Source: CAZTLE01 sp964614415 (GTDB lineage: Bacteria; Bacteroidota; Bacteroidia; Flavobacteriales; Flavobacteriaceae). Taken from it: a stretch of 28,380 nucleotides of DNA. Positions 21,793 to 28,380 of the stretch are shown here, piece after piece. Every line of letters begins with the position of its first letter. The first letter of the stretch is position 1. The stretch is taken from the NCBI GenBank assembly GCA_964614415.1, contig CAZTLE010000028.1:1-28380 (forward strand), written 5' to 3'. The notes under the pieces are model-generated. The model did not search any database and was not told the DNA's origin. It saw only the letters and a program-made list of their open reading frames with translations. The translations under genes and the position numbers were made by a program.

Positions 21793-22842
21793 CTAAAGGA
21801 TGAGCATTGCATCCCCGTAGGTGTAAAAGCGGTATTTCTCTTTGATCGCTTCGGCGTAGGCTTCTTTGACAAATTCGTGCCCGGCAAACGCCGCCACCAT
21901 CATCAACAATGTTGATTTAGGGGTGTGGAAATTCGTGATCATGGTATTCGCGATGCTAAAATCATAGGGTGGGAAAATGAACTTGTTGGTCCAACCCGTA
22001 TATGAGTTAAGCGTATTGTTTGAAGAAACCGAACTCTCCAGTGCTCTCATCACTGTGGTACCTACCGAGCAAATTCGGCGCTTTCTTTCAATACCCGAGT
22101 TGATGATCCGCGCAGCTTCTTCAGCAATGATGATCTCCTCAGAGTCCATCTTGTGCTTGGAAAGGTCTTCTACCTCCACAGGGCTAAAAGTACCCAACCC
22201 AACGTGCAAGGTGATCTCAGCAAAGTTGATTCCTTTGATCTCCAGGCGCTTTAGCAGGTGCTTTGAAAAGTGAAGTCCTGCCGTAGGAGCTGCAACAGCC
22301 CCTTCATTCTTGGCAAAAATGGTTTGGTAGCGCTCCGCGTCCTCGGGTTCTACCTCTCTCTTTATGTATTTTGGCAAGGGTGTTTCTCCCAGTTCTGTCA
22401 GTTTGTTTCTGAATTCTTCATAGGAACCGTCGAAAAGGAAACGAAGTGTTCTTCCGCGGGAGGTAGTATTGTCGATTACTTCGGCTACCAGGGATTCATC
22501 CTCTCCGAAATACAGTTTGTTACCAATTCGGATCTTCCGTGCCGGATCTACGAGTACATCCCACAGGCGGGTCTCGGAGTTCAACTCTCGTAACAAAAAT
22601 ACCTCAATACGGGCTCCTGTCTTCTCCTTATTCCCAAAAAGCCGCGCCGGAAAAACTTTGGTGTTATTAAGAACCAACACATCATCCTCTTCGAAATAAT
22701 CGATTAGATCTTTGAAGGCTTTATGTTCAATGGTTTGTTCTTTTCTGTCGAGCACCATTAATCGCGATTCATCCCTGTTGGTAGCAGGATATTCCGCTAG
22801 AAGATCGACCGGTAGGTTAAAGTTGAAGTTGGATAATTTCAT
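21793..22842 (-). CDS. queA: S-adenosylmethionine:tRNA ribosyltransferase-isomerase QueA
   Basis: Makes epoxyqueuosine in tRNA by transferring and rearranging the ribosyl group of SAM, the penultimate step of queuosine synthesis. From the ATG at 22842 (MKLSNFNFNLPVDLLAEYPA) it has 349 residues. Family motifs: RDESRLMVLDR, LVLNNTKVFPARLFG, GAVAAPTAGLHFS, LHVGLGTFSPVEVED and TNFHTPKSTLLMMVAAFAG. In-frame codons upstream (including an ATG two codons earlier and a TTG at 22878) are less likely starts. It follows aroA by 77 bases and is the last gene of the operon. Confidence 0.96.
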   Translation of the reverse strand: MKLSNFNFNLPVDLLAEYPATNRDESRLMVLDRKEQTIEHKAFKDLIDYFEEDDVLVLNNTKVFPARLFGNKEKTGARIEVFLLRELNSETRLWDVLVDPARKIRIGNKLYFGEDESLVAEVIDNTTSRGRTLRFLFDGSYEEFRNKLTELGETPLPKYIKREVEPEDAERYQTIFAKNEGAVAAPTAGLHFSKHLLKRLEIKGINFAEITLHVGLGTFSPVEVEDLSKHKMDSEEIIIAEEAARIINSGIERKRRICSVGTTVMRALESSVSSNNTLNSYTGWTNKFIFPPYDFSIANTMITNFHTPKSTLLMMVAAFAGHEFVKEAYAEAIKEKYRFYTYGDAMLIL

Positions 22843-22919
22843 TCCCATAGTGCGTGCATTTTGTCTTGAAGGCTGCAAATATACAATCTCGAAACAGGGG
22901 TTGTCAAGTAAAACGGTAT

Positions 22920-24146
22920 TTATTTGAATTCAATTTGTGCCCCTATCTTTTGCAGGTCTTTCCAGAAGTCCGGATACGACTTGGACACAACCTCCGGATC
23001 ATTGATAATTAGAGGAACAACGGCTGCCAGGGGTGCAAACGCCATCGCCATACGATGGTCGTTATAGGTATCCACCGATACCCATTCATTTCTTTGAGTG
23101 GCCGGTTTCAGAGTAAGCGAGTTATCGGTAACCGAGATGGAGGCGCCCAGCTTCGACAATTCTTGTTGCAAAGCCACCAGCCGATCGGTTTCCTTGATCT
23201 TCAAGGTATGTAATCCGGTAAGGGTACAGCCTATTCCCAACCCAAAGCAAGTCACCGCAATGGTCTGGGCGATATCGGGAGTATTGACCAGGTCCAGGAT
23301 TATGTGTTCGGCCAGAGGACGGCCATTGCTTTGCAATGTGATGGAATTTTCATCTACATCAAACCGGGTTTCCACACCTAATCTTCGGTATATTTCGGAC
23401 AGTGCAGCATCTCCCTGCAAGCTGTTCTCCTTATACGTTTTAAGGGTAATGGCGCTTCCGGTTAGTGCTGCCAGGCTATAGTAATAGGAAGCCGAGCTCC
23501 AATCGGACTCCACCGCTATTTGCACCGGTTCAATCTTACTTCGCGGAGCTATGGCAATTGTATTGTCTGAATACGTCCCTTCAATACCAACCTGCTTCAG
23601 AAGAGACAAGGTCATTAATATATACGGGACGGATGTGACCTCTCCCAGCAGCTTGATTTCAAGACCCGAAGGCAAAGATGCCGCAATCAACATTAAGGCA
23701 GAGATATACTGACTGCTCACATTCGCCTGAATGGAAACCATGTTCTTCTCGAGTACTGTTCCCTGTATTTTCAAGGGAGGATATCCCTCGCGGTTCAAAT
23801 AATCGATCTTTGCACCCATACTTCTAAGTGCGGTCACCAGCACTTCGATGGGGCGCTCCTGCATCCGTTCACTTCCGGTAATCACTACCTCTTTCCCTGG
23901 CTGACTGGCAAAATATGCGGTGAGAAAGCGCATGGCCGTACCGGCATGATGAATGTCTACCGTCCCTTGAGTTACGGTCAGTGCCTGCTTCAATACCCTC
24001 GTATCGTCGCTATTGGAAAGATTATCAATCTCCAAATCAGGAAAGGGTGCCTGTAAGATCAGCAACCGGTTCGACTCACTTTTTGATCCTGTGATGGTGA
24101 TTGTGCCATTCCCGGATGTCTCTATGCTGGTTAAAAATGCTTTCAT
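22920..24146 (-). CDS. aroA: 3-phosphoshikimate 1-carboxyvinyltransferase (EPSP synthase)
   Basis: Sixth step of the shikimate pathway: joins shikimate 3-phosphate with phosphoenolpyruvate. The 408 residues show the family motifs in order: GSKSESNR (about 20-27), AGTAMRFLTA (68-77), SSQYISALML, LVNTPDIAQT, KETDRLVAL and YNDHRMAMAFAPLA near the C terminus. The catalytic Lys, Arg and Asp/Glu positions appear present. The protein is somewhat short (family about 430). Its ATG overlaps the stop of the small membrane protein gene as ATGA. Glyphosate class was not judged. Confidence 0.95.
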   Translation of the reverse strand: MKAFLTSIETSGNGTITITGSKSESNRLLILQAPFPDLEIDNLSNSDDTRVLKQALTVTQGTVDIHHAGTAMRFLTAYFASQPGKEVVITGSERMQERPIEVLVTALRSMGAKIDYLNREGYPPLKIQGTVLEKNMVSIQANVSSQYISALMLIAASLPSGLEIKLLGEVTSVPYILMTLSLLKQVGIEGTYSDNTIAIAPRSKIEPVQIAVESDWSSASYYYSLAALTGSAITLKTYKENSLQGDAALSEIYRRLGVETRFDVDENSITLQSNGRPLAEHIILDLVNTPDIAQTIAVTCFGLGIGCTLTGLHTLKIKETDRLVALQQELSKLGASISVTDNSLTLKPATQRNEWVSVDTYNDHRMAMAFAPLAAVVPLIINDPEVVSKSYPDFWKDLQKIGAQIEFK

Positions 24147-24385
24147 CGTCGTCGATCGTCATTCTTCAGTTTGGCCCAGAAGCGCGCATAGGTTACAGAA
24201 AAACCACAAACAAAGCTTCCTGCGATAAACACAGAGGCAATTATCCACGGATCACGACTCGTAAAAAAGCGCATGTCAAATCCCATTAATGCCCATTGCA
24301 GTAGCATAAGAACGCCCATATAGATAATTCCTAGTAGCACAACAGACCTCCAAAATCTGGGTTGGGAAATGACCTTTTTGAACAT
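24143..24385 (-). CDS. Small two-pass membrane protein, function unknown
   Basis: An 80-residue protein with two likely membrane spans, about 14-34 (VVLLGIIYMGVLMLLQWALMG) and about 47-68 (WIIASVFIAGSFVCGFSVTYA), and a basic C terminus (KLKNDDRRR). I do not recognise a characterised family. It sits between the MazG-type gene (TAATG, one shared base) and aroA (ATGA, four shared bases), so it is translated as part of this operon. A real gene is supported by the tight coupling on both sides. Confidence 0.82.
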   Translation of the reverse strand: MFKKVISQPRFWRSVVLLGIIYMGVLMLLQWALMGFDMRFFTSRDPWIIASVFIAGSFVCGFSVTYARFWAKLKNDDRRR

Positions 24386-24711
24386 TATTTCAATTTCTCA
24401 TTACCGTGATGGCGATCGTGATCCCGCCGGGTCTTCTTTTCGAGTTTTCGGTCAAAGGCTTCCTGCAGGTCAACACCGGTTTGATTTGCCAGGCACAACA
24501 CAACAAAGACCACATCGGCCAGTTCCTCTCCCAGGTCCTTGTTCTTATCGGATTCTTTCTCACTTTGTTCACCGTATCTTCTGGCTATAATTCGGGCCAC
24601 CTCTCCCACCTCCTCGGTAAGTTGTGCCATATTGGTGAGTTCGTTGAAGTAGCGAACTCCGTGCTCTTTGATCCAGTTGTCCACGGCTAACTGCGCATCT
24701 TTAATGTTCAT
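24385..24711 (-). CDS. MazG-type nucleotide pyrophosphohydrolase
   Basis: A 108-residue all-alpha NTP pyrophosphohydrolase of the MazG superfamily. The Mg-binding motif is visible as LTEEVGEVAR (E33, E34, E37) and GEELADVVF (E62, E63, D66), matching EExxE...ExxD. Single-domain members hydrolyse non-canonical or excess nucleoside triphosphates in the house-cleaning sense; the substrate cannot be told here. The C-terminal tail is very basic with several His (RRDHDRHHGNEK). It shares one base with the downstream small membrane protein gene and starts four bases after the DUF3857 gene stop. Confidence 0.9.
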   Translation of the reverse strand: MNIKDAQLAVDNWIKEHGVRYFNELTNMAQLTEEVGEVARIIARRYGEQSEKESDKNKDLGEELADVVFVVLCLANQTGVDLQEAFDRKLEKKTRRDHDRHHGNEKLK

Positions 24712-24715
24712 GCTG

Positions 24716-26716
24716 CTAGATTTTGGTGAGTACGATCTTTTCGTTTTCCTTAAGCACTCGTTGACTGTAAAATTCCTTGAGCAAGGGATACTTACTGGCA
24801 GGAACCACGGAATGATTCATGGTAAAAGTAGTACGTACGCTTATCATCCCTCCTGTTTCACTTACATTAAAAACAAACGAACCCATACCTTCGGGTAGTG
24901 CTATATTTGTCGCTTCCGGGACGGAACTGACCTGATATCCTTCCGGAATTTTAATGCTTATAATCTTGCGATACTGAAAGGGATAGGTATAGTCAATAGG
25001 AAACTTTCGCTCTTCCAGAGTAAATGGATTTTTCTCCAATTTTAAAAAGAACAGGGGTGAGAAATACAACTCATTCCCAATAATTTCTACGACCTCTTCC
25101 GCTTCAAACGCAAAAGAATCGGATACCGGCTTGTCACAGACCTCAAAGTCTTTCATTTCAAGGTCCATGGCATCTGTAAGCTCGTAGGAGTTGATAATAC
25201 TTTCTATCCTTTTCTCCCTGGGAATGTTATCGTTTTGAATGCGGTACGCCAATCCCTCCAAATTCGTATAGTTTGACTTCTGGGTTCCCTCAATGCTTCC
25301 GTCATCAAAAATGGTAACACTCATCAAAGTGTTTCTTTGACTCAAGGTTTCGGGATATAGGCTTATCTGCTTCGAGACACCTCCTTCTTTTACAAGGGTT
25401 CCCATCCAATTAAGAGCACGTGAAGGCAACAGATTCGGACTGCTTTGTTTCTCGGTGGCATCCATCAAATGGTTCGCCCCGTTAATTTCAACACATGCAA
25501 TTACATAATTAAATCCATCAAGAGTCGGGAACAAAGGAATTCCATGATTTCGGGTACTGATGAGAACAGGGTTGGCTTTTAAACCAATCTCGCGCAGCAT
25601 AGCGACCAAAAGTAAATTAATGTCAGCTGAACTACCTGTTTTCTCTTTGTAGGCCTTTTGTATTCCATCTGTGGAATACTTGCCGTACTTCCCATTCCAT
25701 GCCATGCGGCCTTTTACGAAATCAAATACCCTGGCCATCTTTTCCAAATCTCCGTTGGCTGAACTTCTTATAACCTCCAGATCTTTGGCAAAGGCACGTG
25801 TTTTATCAATTTGCTCTCCAAAGTATTTTGACTTGTAAATACTTCTTGCCACCTGCTCCCAGGTCGTGGAATATTGCTTCCGTTGGCCACTTTGTGATTC
25901 AATTGAACCAAGTTCGTAGGTTATGATTCGCCTGTAGTTATCCATGTTATTCACAAACACTTCCTCCCGAAGGGCTTCAACATCTCTAAACTCATATTCA
26001 TTGATGTAGTGTAGAATCTTAACCGATGCTGTTTTGGTCGCCTGAGTGAGCGCACTGTTAGTGTCTTGCTCATAACTAACGGTCATGCGAATGTCCTGTG
26101 AATAATCTTTCGGATTAACATCAAAGCTACCCTTTACCAACCTTTTATATTTGAACATATTGGGCATACTGATCTTCGCCTTGTAGTGATCTACGGGAAT
26201 ATCTTCCTGTATTACCAGATCGTCCATCTGGAAGTAAGGAGACATAATGGTGTAGATTACATCGATAACCGAACCCTCTTTTACGTTGGGCATTGTGATG
26301 GAAGTCTCACTCCAATTATCGGTTAATTTGGTTTCGAAAATCCCGTTTTTCTTCAACTTTTCCGATTTCAATTTTCCATTCTCAGCGTTGTACGTATACC
26401 CTTTAATTTTTAAGATACGTTCTTTGCTTGAGCCGTCCCGGTACAATTGTTCCTTGAGGGTGGCATACTCCAACCCTTCCTTGGTGAGCACTTTAATACG
26501 GTGATGCATTTCCGTAACCAATATCCATCCTTCAGGATGCTCATGCCGAAAGTAGGTCTTTCGCCCTTTATGTAAATACACGGCATCCGCCAGAGAATCC
26601 TGAGGGTATGAAGACATCTCTGCTTCGGCGAGAGAGACTTCGCCAAATTCATAATCCTGAGAAATTGCGCTTAGCGTAGCGAGAAATAAAAATACGGTTA
26701 GTGTTCGTTTTAACAT
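24716..26716 (-). CDS. DUF3857/transglutaminase-like secreted protein lacking catalytic residues
   Basis: A 666-residue exported protein: signal peptide at about 1-19 (LTVFLFLATLSAISQ), DUF3857-like beta-rich domain (about 50-270), then a transglutaminase-like domain (about 300-430) and a C-terminal beta domain. In the transglutaminase core the usual GDCxD is GSSAD, so Ser 363 stands where the nucleophilic Cys belongs, and the usual His is Tyr 404 (FNYVIACV); only the Asp (about 419, LMDAT) is kept. The protein is thus very likely not catalytic. Its upstream neighbour (from 26718) is a paralogue that keeps Cys and His; one base separates them. Bacteroidota often carry such proteins, with function unknown. 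Confidence 0.88.
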   Translation of the reverse strand: MLKRTLTVFLFLATLSAISQDYEFGEVSLAEAEMSSYPQDSLADAVYLHKGRKTYFRHEHPEGWILVTEMHHRIKVLTKEGLEYATLKEQLYRDGSSKERILKIKGYTYNAENGKLKSEKLKKNGIFETKLTDNWSETSITMPNVKEGSVIDVIYTIMSPYFQMDDLVIQEDIPVDHYKAKISMPNMFKYKRLVKGSFDVNPKDYSQDIRMTVSYEQDTNSALTQATKTASVKILHYINEYEFRDVEALREEVFVNNMDNYRRIITYELGSIESQSGQRKQYSTTWEQVARSIYKSKYFGEQIDKTRAFAKDLEVIRSSANGDLEKMARVFDFVKGRMAWNGKYGKYSTDGIQKAYKEKTGSSADINLLLVAMLREIGLKANPVLISTRNHGIPLFPTLDGFNYVIACVEINGANHLMDATEKQSSPNLLPSRALNWMGTLVKEGGVSKQISLYPETLSQRNTLMSVTIFDDGSIEGTQKSNYTNLEGLAYRIQNDNIPREKRIESIINSYELTDAMDLEMKDFEVCDKPVSDSFAFEAEEVVEIIGNELYFSPLFFLKLEKNPFTLEERKFPIDYTYPFQYRKIISIKIPEGYQVSSVPEATNIALPEGMGSFVFNVSETGGMISVRTTFTMNHSVVPASKYPLLKEFYSQRVLKENEKIVLTKI

Positions 26717-26717
26717 G

Positions 26718-28379
26718 TCAATTAGTTTTTATAAATACTACTTTGGTGTTATCGTGTTTCTTGATAGTTCTTCTGAATTTCCGGTAGTCCTCATACTCAC
26801 CGGCAGGGAACGTACCTTCCTTTATTATCAGCTCACGATGATACGAGAACGAATTATTCTGCAATGGTTCAACCGTCGCTTTGTAAGAGCCATACTTGGT
26901 CTCAACTTCCACCGGTTCAGGAAGAAAGTCTGCCGAATAACCTTCCGGCACTGTAAAGATGACTTCATCTACATCCTTATAACCCCGATTCAGGATAAAG
27001 GGGTGTCTCCTGTTGCGATATTTCTTGGGAACGTAGTTGTTGGTATTAAAGGCATTAGGCTTAAATATGAACTTCCCATTAATAAAACTGCCGTAGTTCT
27101 TCGAACTCACGGAAACCTCCTGAGTGAAGGCTATGGCATCCTTGTCGTTCGTTAAGTTAATATCCTCGATCGATAAACGCTTATGATCATCCCAATAGGA
27201 TTTGTAGTGTTTGTCAAGCTCGGTATTATCATACTCCGCAAGTTTGAAAACCTGATCGTACTGACATCCATAGGACTGTATTTCCACATTACCGGTAAAC
27301 GAGCCATCTTCTGAAATCGAAAAACGCCCCTTCCCGGATTGTAAGTTATACTCATTCAGGTAGGCAGCGGTGCGCTTGATCTCACCACCATCCCTACTAA
27401 CAACTAACACATCACGGTCGTCTGTGAAATCCCCCAAAAAGTTGAATGGCATTGTCTGGCTGGTACACTCCAGCCAAATTTCCTCATCGTCCAGGGGAAC
27501 ATTGAGAATCACGTGGTTCCCCTGCATTGATGTGAAATCATCCTCGATATGCTTCTTTTCACGCCCGGCATAAACTATCGAGTAGTAGGCCTCAATTCCC
27601 TGAGTAGCCAGCAGTGCTTTCGTATAGTTGGTGAGTCCTTTACAGTCTCCATAACCTAACCGATCAACCTCTTCTGCAGGATACGGCTTCCAACCTCCGA
27701 TACCCAACTGAACACTGATATAACGGGTCTTGTTTTGGACATATTCATAGATCCGCTTTATCTTTTCCTTCTCATCGGTTATTCCAGCTACCAAACCGGA
27801 AATCTCGTCTTTGGTTTCCTGAGGTAATTCGTCCAGTCCTTTTATAAGATTCTCATACTGCCATTGCCCGAAGGCCTTCCAGTTATCCGCCTCTCCTTCA
27901 ACTCCAACCAATGAGAAGCGATTAAGGGCTATTTTAACCCCCGGGACCAATAAATCCAATTCGGGCTCCATTTCTTCTGCGGGTATCGACGGACTGGCAG
28001 AAAGGGTGTATGTAAGTCCGGAATCCGAGACCTCTTTCTCGATCGGATAGCCTTCGAGGTTTGTTTCTTTATGACGGAAGGGAATACCTCTGGTATTGAT
28101 AAAACGATACGAACTATGTTCTACACTCACATAATGGCCCGGAATGGGATGCCATGGTTGTATGAATGCCGTTTGCTGGGTCTCAACCTCGCTGGTATAA
28201 TGCAGTGTATACGGATACTCGGTGGGTGTGTAATCCAGGTATTTATAACGGTTATCGTTGTACAGATCTCCGGAGGTGATAGCACTTATATCTTTAAAAT
28301 CTCCACGCTTGAAATGCTCCAGCTCGTCACCGAACTTTCCGTAGATATAGGCCTCCTGACTTTTGATCCGTATACTGCC
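26718..28379 (-). CDS. DUF3857/transglutaminase domain protein, 5' end cut off
   Basis: The frame is open to the right edge of the window, so the start and signal peptide are not seen; 553 codons plus stop are visible. A GTG at 28130 is in frame but the protein clearly continues upstream (TAFIQPWHPIPGHYVSV matches the DUF3857 domain as I know it). The transglutaminase core has the nucleophile Cys in GYGDCKGL, His in QGNHVILNV and an acidic residue in WLECTS, so it may be active. Probably an exported, periplasmic or outer-membrane-associated protein. It is the first visible gene of the series that ends with queA and lies one base from its inactive paralogue. Confidence 0.9.
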   Translation of the reverse strand, partial: GSIRIKSQEAYIYGKFGDELEHFKRGDFKDISAITSGDLYNDNRYKYLDYTPTEYPYTLHYTSEVETQQTAFIQPWHPIPGHYVSVEHSSYRFINTRGIPFRHKETNLEGYPIEKEVSDSGLTYTLSASPSIPAEEMEPELDLLVPGVKIALNRFSLVGVEGEADNWKAFGQWQYENLIKGLDELPQETKDEISGLVAGITDEKEKIKRIYEYVQNKTRYISVQLGIGGWKPYPAEEVDRLGYGDCKGLTNYTKALLATQGIEAYYSIVYAGREKKHIEDDFTSMQGNHVILNVPLDDEEIWLECTSQTMPFNFLGDFTDDRDVLVVSRDGGEIKRTAAYLNEYNLQSGKGRFSISEDGSFTGNVEIQSYGCQYDQVFKLAEYDNTELDKHYKSYWDDHKRLSIEDINLTNDKDAIAFTQEVSVSSKNYGSFINGKFIFKPNAFNTNNYVPKKYRNRRHPFILNRGYKDVDEVIFTVPEGYSADFLPEPVEVETKYGSYKATVEPLQNNSFSYHRELIIKEGTFPAGEYEDYRKFRRTIKKHDNTKVVFIKTN

Positions 28380-28380
28380 G

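Noticed and set aside
22843..22878. Longer queA N terminus starting at TTG 22878
   Set aside because: The extra twelve residues do not resemble the family, and the MKLSNFNF start matches the usual QueA N terminus.

Overview
The window reads as a chromosomal segment of a member of the Flavobacteriaceae (phylum Bacteroidota). The evidence is a gldB-gldC gliding/secretion pair, three secreted proteins with C-terminal domains of the type IX secretion system (T9SS), repeated Bacteroidota-type -7 promoter elements (TAnnTTTG), and family-specific versions of DnaG, FtsI and a LuxR-type regulator. I cannot name the genus. I saw no tRNA, rRNA, CRISPR array, insertion sequence, integrase or phage gene. 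The content is mostly core, not accessory.

Layout. (1) 1-3671, minus strand: the head of the division and cell wall (dcw) cluster, mraZ-rsmH-ftsL-ftsI, behind a four-box MraZ-type operator; ftsI runs off the left edge. (2) 3776-5155, plus: an alpha/beta hydrolase and the ribosome-assembly GTPase EngB/YsxC, meeting a small CxxC protein tail to tail. (3) 5535-8663, minus: a 1022-residue secreted protein with eight cysteine-bearing tandem repeats, ended by a clear terminator. (4) 8750-10047, minus: gldC and gldB; diverging from them nadE, followed by an atypical NarL/LuxR-type response regulator. (5) 11837-16404, minus: dnaG, then an ECF sigma factor gene in an apparent operon with a one-pass membrane protein and a periplasm/outer-membrane protein. 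(6) 16405-16824: a gene-free stretch with three kinds of simple repeat. (7) 16825-19886: polyprenyl diphosphate synthase, a small T9SS-sorted protein, and rlmN. (8) 20018-28379, minus: a T9SS-sorted lysyl-endopeptidase-like protease, then a tightly packed series transcribed in the order DUF3857/transglutaminase (5' end cut off by the window), DUF3857/transglutaminase with lost catalytic residues, MazG-type pyrophosphohydrolase, small membrane protein, aroA, queA.

How the genes fit together. The dcw genes, polyprenyl synthase (isoprenoid chain), dnaG, engB, rlmN, queA, aroA and nadE are growth and translation housekeeping functions. GldB and GldC belong to the gliding machinery that is tied to T9SS, and three genes here encode likely T9SS cargo. 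The ECF sigma operon looks like an envelope-responsive regulatory unit. The most interesting points are sequence oddities inside known families: a receiver domain with Glu at the phospho-acceptor position, a primase zinc domain with none of its four zinc ligands, a catalytic/non-catalytic pair of transglutaminase-like proteins, and the cysteine-rich repeat protein. I found no convincing complete novel defence or mobile system. All translations and positions were read by eye without database searches.
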